A stretch of DNA of 58,945 bases, taken from assembly GCF_002161175.1 (NCBI RefSeq), contig NZ_NFMA01000018.1:1-58945 (forward strand), read 5' to 3'. Positions 31,544-39,963 of the stretch are shown piece by piece. Made by a program: the position numbers and the translations under genes. The notes below the pieces were generated by a model. That model saw only the letters and a program-made list of their open reading frames with translations. It had not been told where the DNA came from and did not search any database. The number at the start of each line of letters is the position of its first letter. Position 1 is the stretch's first letter. The stretch is from Flavonifractor sp. An100. GTDB taxonomy: Bacteria; Bacillota; Clostridia; Oscillospirales; Oscillospiraceae.

Positions 31544-32984
31544 GGCCCGACTGTGCCCCCTTCCGTTTGCGTTTGACGGGGAAGAGGAGGGAAAAAACGC
31601 TCCCCTCTCCCGGCTGGGACGTCACCCGGATGCTGCCGCCGTGGGCGCTCATCACATTCCAGCAGTAATAGAGGCCCAGACCCAGGTTCTCGCCCCCCGC
31701 TTTGGTGGTATAGTACGGCTCAAACAGCTGCTTGACCGTCTCTTCGTCCATCCCGCAGCCGTTGTCCGCCACCGTGATCACCCCACAGCGCCTGCGGGGG
31801 TCGCAGCGGTAGGACAAGACCACCTGCCCCTCCTCGCCCGCGGCCTCCACGGCGTTGGTGATGAGGTTGCGCAGCGCCTCCTCCAGGTGGGCCGTGTCGC
31901 AGGTCAGGGGCTCCCGGTCGCAGAAGGAGATCTGCACCGGGCCCGCCCCCGCCCGGGGCTGGTTGAATCCCTCCCGAAGCTCCTGAAACAGCCCCTCCAC
32001 ATCGCACTCCTCCAAAGCCAGGGAGATGTCCTGGGAGTAGAGCTGGGTCCGGCTGATAAACTGCTTCAAATGGGCCGCCGAGCGGCGGAGGATCTCCACC
32101 TCCCGGCCGCAGACTCCCGCCCCGGCCAGGACATCGGTGCACCACTCGATTTTGGCCAGGTCGTTTTTCAGGGCGTGGCCCACATACCGGGCGTTTTTTT
32201 GCAGCGCCTGGTTCCCGCTGTTCCAGTCGTAGGTCTCCCGGCGGAAGCGGATGCCCCAGATCCCCTCCCGGAAGGCGTGGTACAGGAAATAGAAGAGGAG
32301 AAAGAGGACCACGATGAGGTTGAACTGCCACATTTTGCTGAGATTGGGGATGCCCAGGGCGTGGTAGGGAAAGGCGGAGATCAGCCAGAACCACAGTGGG
32401 ACCAGCAGGCTGAAGGCGGCCAGGCGGCGCTGGCGGTAATTGGCGCTCATCCGCTCCGCCGTGAGGATGTGCGCCAGGATACCGGTCCCGATAAGGCCGT
32501 AGCACCAGTTATAAAGGCCCACCGTCAGGCAGAACACCCGGTCGCTCTGGAGGGCCAGCGTCTGAGTGCAGGGAAAGATCAGGGCCAGCAGGACGGGCGG
32601 CAGGTACACCAGCAGAAACAGGCGGCGGAAGAGGACGGGGCGGGTCCGGTCCAGGTGGTGGAAGTACAGGCAGAATATGACCACCGCCGGCATGGACAGG
32701 TAGTAGAAGGCGGCGCTGAGCAGGGAGTACAAAAGCCGGACCCCCTCCTCGCTCCAGACCCCCCGGCGGATCAGCTCCGGGCCCAGGGTATAAAAGAGGT
32801 ATTCCTTCAGCGCGCCCACGCTGAACATCATCCCGCTGCCGAAACACCACTGGTTCAGCCGGTTTTTGGGGTTGGAGGCCAAGATCAGTCCGAACACCAC
32901 CCAGATCAGCAGGGCAAACACCAGCAGCAGTTCCCCGGGGATACCGTCGGCCATTATGTGTGCCCATTCTGGTCGTGTTTCCAC
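31503..32984 (-). CDS. Membrane sensor histidine kinase
   Basis: Histidine kinase of 493 residues. Seven to eight hydrophobic segments fill residues ~15-240 (for instance ELLLVFALLIWVVFGLILAS), a 7TM-like sensor. The dimerisation helix has the probable phospho-accepting His in YVGHALKNDLAKIEW, and the ATPase domain has NLITNAVEAAGEEG (N box), VADNGCGMDEET (G1) and LGLGLYYCWNVMSAHGG (G2). Its partner is the overlapping response regulator. Start uncertain: I use a GTG with AAGGGGGG eight bases upstream; an in-frame ATG (MADGIPGE) ten codons later is an alternative. The ligand cannot be predicted. Confidence 0.85.
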   Translation of the reverse strand: METRPEWAHIMADGIPGELLLVFALLIWVVFGLILASNPKNRLNQWCFGSGMMFSVGALKEYLFYTLGPELIRRGVWSEEGVRLLYSLLSAAFYYLSMPAVVIFCLYFHHLDRTRPVLFRRLFLLVYLPPVLLALIFPCTQTLALQSDRVFCLTVGLYNWCYGLIGTGILAHILTAERMSANYRQRRLAAFSLLVPLWFWLISAFPYHALGIPNLSKMWQFNLIVVLFLLFYFLYHAFREGIWGIRFRRETYDWNSGNQALQKNARYVGHALKNDLAKIEWCTDVLAGAGVCGREVEILRRSAAHLKQFISRTQLYSQDISLALEECDVEGLFQELREGFNQPRAGAGPVQISFCDREPLTCDTAHLEEALRNLITNAVEAAGEEGQVVLSYRCDPRRRCGVITVADNGCGMDEETVKQLFEPYYTTKAGGENLGLGLYYCWNVMSAHGGSIRVTSQPGEGSVFSLLFPVKRKRKGAQSGHGTDSDPGRGGRP

Positions 32985-33331
32985 ACGCAGCACCCCCCTT
33001 CTGGACAAAGAGAGCTATTTTACCTACTTTACCATAGCGCGGCCGGCAAAGTCACTATCTTCCTATGAAATATAGGAGAGGTCTCTTTGCATGCCGGCCG
33101 AGGAAGGTGGTGTCCGGGCGGGGGCGAAAGAGCTGCCGCGGCGGAAGGGCCGATTCGGGCAGCCAAGGATGTCCAGCGGTGCAGAATGGGGCCGTGGGAG
33201 GCGTTAGCTTGAGCCGTCGGGCCGCAGAGGCCGGAACGGTCAAATAGGGCAGTCCCAGAGGGACTGCCCTATTTGACAAATATTACGGTCTTGGCCTGGG
33301 AGCAGAGCGGTCCGGAGGGCCATAGCTCCCC
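32985..33331. other. Intergenic region between racemase and sensor kinase
   Basis: About 350 bases without a supported gene. It holds the terminator of the racemase operon and, presumably, the promoter of the two-component pair (AT-rich at 33010-33070); no convincing -35/-10 pair was found. Confidence 0.5.
33243..33278 (-). terminator. Terminator of the racemase/dapB operon
   Basis: Stem AAATAGGGCAGTCCC with its exact complement and a short AGA loop, ending in TTTGAC on the minus strand. Confidence 0.8.
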
Positions 33332-34093
33332 TCAAATGCAGCTCCGCACGGTGGTCGCCTCGCGGGGAGAGACGGACCCGGTCCCCGGGCTTGTCCCCGG
33401 GTGGCCGTCCACATACGCCGAACGGAAGACCCCGGACATGACATAGTTGGCAAGGGTCAGGATATCGTACACCGGAAGTCCGAGCGCCTGGGACACCGCT
33501 CCGGCATAAGGGGGCATGTTGGTGCACTCAAAGATAATGGCCCCCACCTCCGGGTGTTCCCGCACCATAGCCTGGGCCTGGGAGATCATGTCCCGGGTGG
33601 CCTGCTGCCGGTCAAACCGGGACACCCGGTCGGTAAAGACATCGTAGAAATGGGTCCCCTCCAGGCCCCAGATCACCTTTTTCGTCTCCGCGATCCCGAC
33701 GCCCTGAAAATGCCGCTCGCCCAGTTTGTTGGCGCTGATGGTCATAATCCCCACACATTGATTGGCCGGCAGCAGGGAGGAAACCATGTTGACCTGCAGG
33801 AGCGATGAGGTGAACACCGGGATGTGGACCCGAGCGGCCAGTTCTTTTTGATACATGGCCAGAAAGCCGCAGCTGGTGGTAATTGCCCGGACGCCCTCCC
33901 GCTCCAGTTCCTCCGCCGCGGCCAGAAAGGGCTCCAGAAGAGCGGGGCTGTTGTGGAAAACCACGCTGTCCGGGTTGGCGTTCTCCACGGCTTTTTTACG
34001 GACGGGGAAGGAAAAACTCTCCGGATTTCCGATGTCGCCCGGAATACGGGGAAATTTTGTGTTGAGCATCAAAATACCCAGCGGTGCGGTCAT
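33332..34093 (-). CDS. Aspartate/glutamate racemase-superfamily protein
   Basis: Cofactor-independent racemase family (Asp/Glu or hydantoin type), 253 residues. The two catalytic cysteines are visible: Cys75 in ITTSCGFLAMY and Cys190 in IIFECTNMPPYAG, one from each pseudo-symmetric lobe. N-terminal GILMLNTKFPRIPGDIGNPE is typical of the AroM/hydantoin-racemase-like branch. Last gene of a minus-strand unit with a TRAP-like permease, a DapB paralogue and FAD dehydrogenase genes, consistent with amino acid or imino acid catabolism. The exact substrate is unknown. Confidence 0.8.
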   Translation of the reverse strand: MTAPLGILMLNTKFPRIPGDIGNPESFSFPVRKKAVENANPDSVVFHNSPALLEPFLAAAEELEREGVRAITTSCGFLAMYQKELAARVHIPVFTSSLLQVNMVSSLLPANQCVGIMTISANKLGERHFQGVGIAETKKVIWGLEGTHFYDVFTDRVSRFDRQQATRDMISQAQAMVREHPEVGAIIFECTNMPPYAGAVSQALGLPVYDILTLANYVMSGVFRSAYVDGHPGTSPGTGSVSPREATTVRSCI

Positions 34094-34178
34094 AGCTTCA
34101 TTCCTCCTACCATCAAGATTGAGGTCAAAGGCCAGGGGGCAGTTCCTCCACCCGCTGATGTGGTTCCCGTTTTCCGGG

Positions 34179-34212
34179 CAGCGGCGAGTGACTGGGCAGT
34201 CACTCGCCGCTG
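34179..34212. repeat. Intercistronic hairpin
   Basis: Perfect 16-base arms CAGCGGCGAGTGACTG around a two-base loop, between the permease and racemase genes. No T tract follows on either strand, so RNA processing or stability is likelier than termination. Confidence 0.7.
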
Positions 34213-34253
34213 AACAAGAGGATGGGGGGAAGAACGTCTGGAGCTCCGTTCGG

Positions 34254-35549
34254 TTAAAAGCTCATCAGTACTCCGGCTATGATGATAAAGCAGATACACA
34301 TGGGCAGAGAATACATCATGGATTTCACCGGGTCACACTTGCGGTTCAGCTGCGCGCCCACCAGACCGGCAACCACAAAGGTGGTCAGGTCGGCCGGAGG
34401 CATGCCCTGACCGGCCATAGCCAGATTGGCGCCTGCCAGAGCGGCATAGGTGGGATTCAGGCCGGTGGAGATCAGAGCGGGACCGAAGAAGGAGAAGATC
34501 GCGTTCTGCGTGGTGGTCTGAGAGCCGGTCAGCATGCCGACCAGACACATGGCGATGCCGCCGCCGATTTTCAGCAGGCCCTCATTGAGGGACATGGCGA
34601 ACTGACTGACCGCGTCGATGGAGCCGGCGGCATAAAAACAGCCCAGCATAAAGGCGGCGCAGATCTGTACCGTGACACAGGGCGCGGTATTCCGCAGAGC
34701 CTGGGAGACGATGGCCTTGTGATTTTTCCGCACGGAGGGGAACCCGAAGGACACCGCGATGGCCAGAATAATGGACATGACGATGCCGTTGGTGAGTCCG
34801 CCTAAGACGGTGATGCTGCTCAGAACGGAGTACAGATCGGAGGTCTCCTCTCCCACGGTAATGCTGAAGGACTTGAGGATGGTGGGGCCCAGGTCAAAAT
34901 TGATGGCCGGGATGGTGCGCATCAGCACTACGATGATCAGGAAGCCGACGGGAAGCAGGGATTTCCAGCCCTTCCGCAAGATTTCCCGGGCGGTCATGTG
35001 GTGCATTTCAATGACATAAGAGGGGTCCACACCGGGGCGGTTGTGCTTGTGTACCAGGCAGACGCTGACATAGATGCAGCAGACCACCAGAGTGATGGAG
35101 ACGGTGAGGTAGCCTAACGACACGACGGGGTCGGGATCGGTGTCACAAAGGGTGGAGGCCAGCGCAATGGCCTGGGTCATGGGGGGCATGATGGAGCCGA
35201 TGGAGGCTCCCATCACGATGATGGCGGAGATCTTTTCCGGAGAGATCCCCATGGAGCAGAGGATCCCGATGGTCAGAGCGCCGATTACGGTGGCTGCCGC
35301 GCACGCGTCGCCCAGCAGAGAGCCAGCCAGAGTCAGCACCAGAATGATGGAAATGATCAACGCCCGGGGACTTTTGCCGAACTTTGCGTTTAGCATACCG
35401 ATGGTTGTATCCACAGTTCCCAGTTCATTGGATATCTCCGCGAAAATACCGCCGGACAGGGCTAAGAAGGTGATCCAGGATATGCGGTTCAGACCGTCGA
35501 TAAACGCCAGGAGCCAGGCCTCCGGGGAGAAGATCCCCGCACAGATCAT
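34254..35549 (-). CDS. TRAP-type (DctM-like) permease, N-terminus short
   Basis: Polytopic membrane carrier, 431 residues with about ten hydrophobic segments. The order SWITFLALSGGIFAEISNEL, LAGSLLGDACAAATVIGALT, MGASIGSIMPPMTQAIAL and MLTGSQTTTQNAIFSFFGPA follows TRAP large subunits, where IMPP corresponds to the IPPS loop. The first helix seems to be missing: the SWITFLAL segment begins at residue 23 instead of ~50. No ribosome site precedes the ATG, and the frame upstream (IPSGRHIRAAT) stays open to a stop inside the end of dapB. Either the gene is coupled to dapB or its 5' end was lost. No DctP or DctQ partner is near. Confidence 0.7.
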   Translation of the reverse strand: MICAGIFSPEAWLLAFIDGLNRISWITFLALSGGIFAEISNELGTVDTTIGMLNAKFGKSPRALIISIILVLTLAGSLLGDACAAATVIGALTIGILCSMGISPEKISAIIVMGASIGSIMPPMTQAIALASTLCDTDPDPVVSLGYLTVSITLVVCCIYVSVCLVHKHNRPGVDPSYVIEMHHMTAREILRKGWKSLLPVGFLIIVVLMRTIPAINFDLGPTILKSFSITVGEETSDLYSVLSSITVLGGLTNGIVMSIILAIAVSFGFPSVRKNHKAIVSQALRNTAPCVTVQICAAFMLGCFYAAGSIDAVSQFAMSLNEGLLKIGGGIAMCLVGMLTGSQTTTQNAIFSFFGPALISTGLNPTYAALAGANLAMAGQGMPPADLTTFVVAGLVGAQLNRKCDPVKSMMYSLPMCICFIIIAGVLMSF

Positions 35550-35581
35550 GGTGGCCGCGCGTATGTGGCGTCCGGAAGGGA

Positions 35582-36322
35582 TCAGATGGTCTTTACAAGG
35601 TCATTCATATTGTACAAGCCCGGCTTCTGCTGAATCAGGAAGGCCGCGGCGGTGATGGCTCCCTCCGCAAACATGGCCCGGTCCAGCGCCTCGTGCTTGA
35701 TGGTGAGCACCTGGGTGCCGGTGTTGAAAATAATTTCGTGGGTCCCCACCACATTGCCCATCCGCAGAGCGTGGATTCCGATTTCTTCCTTGGTCCGCTT
35801 GCCGTTATTTGGACGGCCGATGTTGAAGGTGGCGTCGCTGCGCACCTCTTTGATGGCGTTGGCGATGATCAGTGCGGTGCCGCTGGGCACATCCACCTTG
35901 CGGTTGTGGTGGATGTCGATGATCTCGATGTCCGCGTCGGGAAAAGCCTTGGCCGCGGTCTTGCACAGCTGACTGACCAGCATGGCCGCCAATGCCATAT
36001 TATGAGAAAAGAAGACCGGAATTTCCTTGGCGGCCTGCTGAATCATGTCCAGCTCCGCCTGCTCCTGCCCGGTGGTGGCAATGACCAGAGGGAGCTTTCG
36101 CTTTACGGCAAAATCCACCAACACCTTTGTGCCGGCGGGATGGGAAAAGTCGATAATGCAGTCTGCCTCGCCATGGAACATCTCCAGCGACGAGAGCGTT
36201 CCCTCCGCATAGCCCACGCTCTCAACCGCGGCCGCCAACGTGGAACCCTGGTTTCCGTCCTCCACCAGCTTGCGCAGGATTGCGCCCATATGGCCACCGG
36301 CGCCGTTCACAATTACTTTCAT
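35582..36322 (-). CDS. dapB: 4-hydroxy-tetrahydrodipicolinate reductase family protein
   Basis: NAD(P)H-dependent reductase, 246 residues. Rossmann motif MKVIVNGAGGHMGAIL, IDFSHPAGTKVLVDFA, VIATTGQEQAEL, and the catalytic signature IDIHHNRKVDVPSGTA, plus EEIGIHALRMGNVVGTHEII. These match DapB of lysine/diaminopimelate synthesis. Here no other dap gene is nearby and the neighbours are amino acid oxidase-type dehydrogenases, a racemase and a permease, so it may be a paralogue reducing a cyclic imine in a degradative route; this is inference. Good overall length. Confidence 0.88.
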   Translation of the reverse strand: MKVIVNGAGGHMGAILRKLVEDGNQGSTLAAAVESVGYAEGTLSSLEMFHGEADCIIDFSHPAGTKVLVDFAVKRKLPLVIATTGQEQAELDMIQQAAKEIPVFFSHNMALAAMLVSQLCKTAAKAFPDADIEIIDIHHNRKVDVPSGTALIIANAIKEVRSDATFNIGRPNNGKRTKEEIGIHALRMGNVVGTHEIIFNTGTQVLTIKHEALDRAMFAEGAITAAAFLIQQKPGLYNMNDLVKTI

Positions 36323-36401
36323 AATCTTGCCTCCTTTGTCTGTTTGTTCCTTTGAACCGGGCTGTCCCGGGCGTCCGACCTATGTATGCCCTCCGGCATG
36401 G

Positions 36402-37559
36402 TTATACGAGAAACCGGTTGGGGCTGAAGCTGCTGATGTCGTAGGAGGGAGCGCCGTCTACGATCAGCTCGGCAATCAGCTTGCCGGTGATGGGGGACAT
36501 GGCGATTCCGTCCCCCTCGTGGCCGGCCGCCATATAGAAGCCGGGCAGGGAGGAAACTTCTCCCAACAGGGGAAGACCATCGGGCGTGTAGGGGCGGAAC
36601 CCGGAGAAGCAACGGATCACGCTCACGTCCTTTAGCTGGGGGAAGAAGCGCAGGACCCGTTTGGCCATGGTTTCAATGGCTTCAAATGTGTTCTCCCCTT
36701 CAAAGTCCACAAACTCCCGGGTGCCGCCGAATACCAGACCGCCCTCCGCCGTCTGCACGATGTTCATGGACGAACCCAGGCGCAGGACCGTGGGGTCCTT
36801 GATGCGCTCGGGGTGGAATTTGATGACGTTGTACCGGGCGCACTGCAAGGTGGGGCGCATATAGAATCCGATGGGCTCGGTGACCGCCAGCTGGCCCTTT
36901 CTGGGCTTGATGGGCAGGTCCAGACCGGCCAGCTTGGCCACCTTTCCCGCCCAGGAGCCGCAGCAGTTGACGACCGTGCCGCAGGGAAACTCCCCGTGGT
37001 CGGATTGGACCGCCTTGATCCGGCCGCCCTCCAGGGTGAAGCCGGTAACGGTGACCCCGTCAAGGATTGTGACGCCGGACTCCCGGGCCAGGCGGCGGTA
37101 GGCAAAGGTCAGGCGCAGGGGGTTGACCTTGTTGGCGGTGGGGGAATACAGTGCCCCGTAGATATCTGGGCTCAACCCGGGGACCAGACGGCAGGCCTCC
37201 TGGGCGGAGATCATCCGGACGTCCACGCCGCTCTCCCGCTGCTTTTCCACCATCTGGGAGAGGACATCCCACTGCTCCTTGTCCTCCACCGGCTGCAGGC
37301 CGCCGGCGTTGGCTTCGAAGTCGATGTCCGGACCCAGATCCTCCATGATTTCGTCAAACATGGCGATGGATTGGATGGCCAGATCCAGCTGCGGTCCCGG
37401 CTTCTTGGTGTGGCAGCCCACAAAGCCGTCGGTGGCGCCGGCGGAGCCGCTGGCGGAGTCGTTACGCTCCAGCAGCAGGACGTTTTTGCCCCGCTTTCCC
37501 AGCTGCCAGGCTACGGAGCAGCCGATGATACCGCCGCCTACTACAATTACATCATACAT
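36402..37559 (-). CDS. FAD-dependent amino acid dehydrogenase (DAO/HcnC-like)
   Basis: Flavin enzyme of the D-amino acid oxidase fold, 385 residues. Dinucleotide motif YDVIVVGGGIIGCSVAWQLG at the N-terminus, SGSAGATDGFVG, the KPRKGQLAVTEPI region and the C-terminal GFRPYTPDGLPLLGEVSSLP that binds flavin. It corresponds to the beta (substrate-oxidising) subunit of heteromeric dehydrogenases such as HcnABC, opine oxidase or D-hydroxyproline dehydrogenase. The start ATG has GGAGGG eight bases upstream and overlaps the stop of the [2Fe-2S] gene by eight bases. Its alpha and gamma partners upstream are broken, so its electron path may be lost. Confidence 0.85.
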   Translation of the reverse strand: MYDVIVVGGGIIGCSVAWQLGKRGKNVLLLERNDSASGSAGATDGFVGCHTKKPGPQLDLAIQSIAMFDEIMEDLGPDIDFEANAGGLQPVEDKEQWDVLSQMVEKQRESGVDVRMISAQEACRLVPGLSPDIYGALYSPTANKVNPLRLTFAYRRLARESGVTILDGVTVTGFTLEGGRIKAVQSDHGEFPCGTVVNCCGSWAGKVAKLAGLDLPIKPRKGQLAVTEPIGFYMRPTLQCARYNVIKFHPERIKDPTVLRLGSSMNIVQTAEGGLVFGGTREFVDFEGENTFEAIETMAKRVLRFFPQLKDVSVIRCFSGFRPYTPDGLPLLGEVSSLPGFYMAAGHEGDGIAMSPITGKLIAELIVDGAPSYDISSFSPNRFLV

Positions 37560-37830
37560 CCTCAGACCCTCCAAACGCCCCGAGTTTTACCGGCCGCGCC
37601 GGCATACGGCTCTTCTGGGGGAGTACATCAGCGGGGGCCTGGCCCGTCTCACGGGCCACGATGTTCTGCACCAGTCTGCCGCAGGTCTTCCCCTGGCACA
37701 GGCCCATGCAGGCCCGGGTGCGCCGCTTTACCCCGTCCACGCTGGTGGCTCCATCCGCGATGGCCTCCAGGATCTCTCCCTGGGTCACCTCCTGGCACCG
37801 GCAGATAATCAGTTCGCCCTTCTCACTCAT
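37552..37830 (-). CDS. BFD-like [2Fe-2S] protein
   Basis: Small 92-residue redox protein. Cysteines at 10, 12, 41 and 45 (IICRCQE and RTRACMGLCQGKTC) fit the C-x-C...C-x3-4-C pattern of bacterioferritin-associated-ferredoxin-like domains, which in HcnB/OoxA-type dehydrogenases are fused to, or encoded beside, the FAD alpha subunit. Here it is separate and followed by the beta subunit. It looks intact. GAGAAGGGGGAG precedes the ATG. Confidence 0.85.
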   Translation of the reverse strand: MSEKGELIICRCQEVTQGEILEAIADGATSVDGVKRRTRACMGLCQGKTCGRLVQNIVARETGQAPADVLPQKSRMPARPVKLGAFGGSEDV

Positions 37831-37939
37831 GGTGTCTTCTCCCCCTTCTCAGCTCATGTCCCGAGGCCGCCTGATAGGCCGCGCTCAGACCCGCCGAACC
37901 GGCGCCGACGACTGCTACGTCCACTTCCTTGATCTTCAC
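37823..37939 (-). pseudogene. Truncated FAD oxidoreductase (alpha subunit, N-terminal stub)
   Basis: A GTG start with a nearby AAGGGGGAAGA site opens a frame KIKEVDVAVVGAGSAGLSAA, a clear FAD-binding Rossmann start (GAGSAG), but it ends after 38 codons at a stop that overlaps the next gene. The family is normally about 400-450 residues. Nearly the whole gene is missing by an internal deletion that joined its first ~28 codons to the ribosome-site region of the following gene. Confidence 0.8.
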
Positions 37940-38176
37940 TTGTCTTCCCCCTTCTTCTCCTCAAAGGACCCCAGTCCCTCCTGGGTCTTTACCTGCATCC
38001 CATCCCGTACAATGGCCACACAGGTGCGTGTATTGGGAACGCCGTCCACGATCATCATGCAGTCGGTGCACCGGCCGATGGTACAGAAAATGCCCCGCTT
38101 CTCTTTCCGCTTCGGAGTGGTGCGGAAGGAGCGTATCCCGGCGTTCATCAGCTATGGGATGGGCGATGATTCGCAT
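37936..38176 (-). pseudogene. Broken [2Fe-2S] ferredoxin-fold subunit (HcnA/SoxA-like)
   Basis: The ATG at the right end gives MRIIAHPIADERR, like the usual start of this family (MRI..HPI). Shortly after, the similarity moves to another frame: AGIRSFRTTPKRKEKRG, then IFCTIGRCTDCMMIVDGVPN with three of the cluster cysteines, TRTCVAIVRDGMQVKTQEG with the fourth. About 30 residues between these parts are missing and the parts are out of frame. The gamma subunit of the heteromeric dehydrogenase is thus probably dead, unless translation restarts at the internal ATG giving MNAGIRSF (70 codons). Confidence 0.75.
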
Positions 38177-38259
38177 GCTGGATTCTCCGTTCTGGCAAAG
38201 TACAGGGAGTTGTTGTGGAAAAAGTGTGAAACAGGACGAATTTTGTTGCTATTATAGAA

Positions 38260-38288
38260 ATTATATACAGAACGGACTGCCCGGGCAA
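38260..38288 (-). promoter_or_regulatory. Sigma-A promoter of the dehydrogenase operon
   Basis: Minus strand TTGCCC, exactly 17 bases, TATAAT. Transcription would start near 38253, about 77 bases before the broken [2Fe-2S] gene. The promoter is still strong although the first two genes are damaged. Confidence 0.75.
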
Positions 38289-38392
38289 CGGACAAACTAT
38301 ATACTGTATACTGTTTTGGAAGAAATGGTGGACATGTTAAATCATTTATACGTCCGTGCGGCGTAGCGGGCAAAAAGCGGATGTGTTTTTCC

Positions 38393-38421
38393 TTGACAAG
38401 AGACCCATTTCCATGTAAATT
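38393..38421 (+). promoter_or_regulatory. Sigma-A promoter upstream of pucR-like gene
   Basis: TTGACA, 17-base spacer, TAAATT. The start site would fall near 38428, directly before a strong stem-loop. Confidence 0.65.
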
Positions 38422-38433
38422 TATAAAAAAAGC

Positions 38434-38468
38434 AAAGGCGCTATGAATAAAATCATAGCGCCTTTTCT
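38434..38468 (+). terminator. Leader hairpin/attenuator before the PucR regulator
   Basis: Stem AAAGGCGCTATGA / TCATAGCGCCTTT with an ATAAAA loop, followed by TTCTGC. It lies between the promoter and the regulator gene with no gene before it, so it would act as a leader attenuator or a 5' protective stem; no upstream transcript on this strand explains it. Confidence 0.55.
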
Positions 38469-38560
38469 GCATAAAAGGGAAGCTGTGGGGGCACGGGATG
38501 CCGCCGAATCAATATTGGATCTGATTGATACACGGAACTTGAGTAAAGGAAGGGGTAGCG

Positions 38561-39724
38561 ATGGCCTGCACCATTCAAGAGCTTATCAGCCAGTGCGTTT
38601 TTCCTGACTTAAATTTGATTGCGGGTCAAAACGGGATCGGGAATGTGGTTACCGCCATCAATTACAAGGACGTCTTTGATGGGGCGGAGGACTTCCGCCC
38701 CGGAGAGCTGCTCTTCACCTCCGGGTACGGCCTGCGGGATGAGGGTACCCTCTCCTCCTTGATCACCATGCTCTGTCAATGTGACACCAGGGGGCTTGTG
38801 GTGCAGACCGGCCGGTATGTGGAGCATATTCCCCAAAAGCTCATCGACGAGGCCGACCGGCTGGGATTCCCCCTATTGACGCTGCCCATCCGCATACCCT
38901 TTTCCGACATCGTCCAGACCCTCGCCCCTCTTCTCTCCCCCCAGGGGGATCAAACCTGGAAAACCGCGGCGCTGAAGCAGGCCCATGTCTTCCTGGAGGA
39001 GGTGCTGCGCAGCGACGGCCACATGTTTTTCCCCCAGTCCGGCAATCAGATCGTGCGGATCCTGCTCCTGGAGCCGGGAAATTACACCAGCGCGGCGGAG
39101 GAGAAGTGGAATGAATGCTTTGCCCAAATTTTGTCCTTTTTGCAGGCCAACTGTTACTTTTGCAGGTGGCGCAAGCTGTCGGGAAATAAGCATGTGTTTC
39201 TGGTGGCCCATCCTCCCGAACATTCCCCCTCCGTCATATACCGCCTGCACCTGAAATTTGTGGCCTTTTTCGAGAGCTACGGCACAAATTATTTTTTGGG
39301 GAACGAATATTTATCCGCCCCGGAGCAACTCAATTCGGCGCTGCTGCGTGCGGAAAACGGCCTGACTGCCCTCCGAGAAGTGAAGGCCAAGCGGGGAGTA
39401 TGTACTTACGAGTCCATTCGGTTTATCTATATGCTGAGCTATTTAAAACAGAACAGCTCCTCGATCATATTGGAAAACCAAGCCCTGCAGCAGGTGCTGC
39501 ATTACGACAAATTGAATCGGACCAGCTACGCCGATACGCTGAGAATCTACCTGTCCACAAGCTGCAACATCGCAAAAACCTCCAAAATTTTGTTTATTCA
39601 CCGCCACACCATGATCAAACGTCTGGAGAAAATCACCGCCATCAGCGGCATTAAGCTGGAGGATTATTACGCCCGGATCCACATGTCCATCGCGCTGATG
39701 TTTCATGATTACTTCATCTATTGA
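38561..39724 (+). CDS. PucR-family transcriptional regulator
   Basis: Regulator of 387 residues. The N-terminal PucR domain (ISQCVFPDLNLIAGQNGIGN, then ELLFTSGYGLRDE) is a ligand-sensing part common in regulators of purine and amino acid use. The middle resembles the GGDEF-like CdaR domain, and the C-terminus is the PucR helix-turn-helix (LRIYLSTSCNIAKTSKILFI, HRHTMIKRLEKI). It lies divergent from the FAD dehydrogenase/dapB/TRAP/racemase operon, the likely target, and ahead of the convergent carrier gene. Confidence 0.88.
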   Translation: MACTIQELISQCVFPDLNLIAGQNGIGNVVTAINYKDVFDGAEDFRPGELLFTSGYGLRDEGTLSSLITMLCQCDTRGLVVQTGRYVEHIPQKLIDEADRLGFPLLTLPIRIPFSDIVQTLAPLLSPQGDQTWKTAALKQAHVFLEEVLRSDGHMFFPQSGNQIVRILLLEPGNYTSAAEEKWNECFAQILSFLQANCYFCRWRKLSGNKHVFLVAHPPEHSPSVIYRLHLKFVAFFESYGTNYFLGNEYLSAPEQLNSALLRAENGLTALREVKAKRGVCTYESIRFIYMLSYLKQNSSSIILENQALQQVLHYDKLNRTSYADTLRIYLSTSCNIAKTSKILFIHRHTMIKRLEKITAISGIKLEDYYARIHMSIALMFHDYFIY

Positions 39725-39801
39725 CCCGCCTGTGAGCCGGAGGCCGGTCTGAACGGCGCTCCCATCTGGAGCAAGGGTCCTGCCAGGGCGCTTCTTTATG
39801 A

Positions 39802-39845
39802 ATGCCGGTGCCCGCAGTCTGCGTGCAGACTGCGGGCACCGGCAT
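39802..39845. terminator. Bidirectional terminator between pucR-like gene and gltS-like gene
   Basis: A 21-base perfect stem starting ATGCCGGTGCCCGCAGTC with a two-base loop, followed by GTTTTG on the plus strand and by AAGAAG-preceding bases on the minus strand; placed between convergent genes. Confidence 0.8.
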
Positions 39846-39963
39846 GTTTTGAGCTGCGAGGTAAAAAAGAAGAAAGAAAGGGGTAGGTTGTGGGGAAGAG
39901 GGGGAAAATCCTGGCTGCGTGAAACGGGAGAATGTGGACGCGCAGCGCACCGAAGGGATGGGG

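Noticed and set aside
33065-33247. 60-codon Arg/Gly-rich plus-strand frame
   Set aside because: No ribosome site or conservation signal; located in an intergenic region with a terminator.
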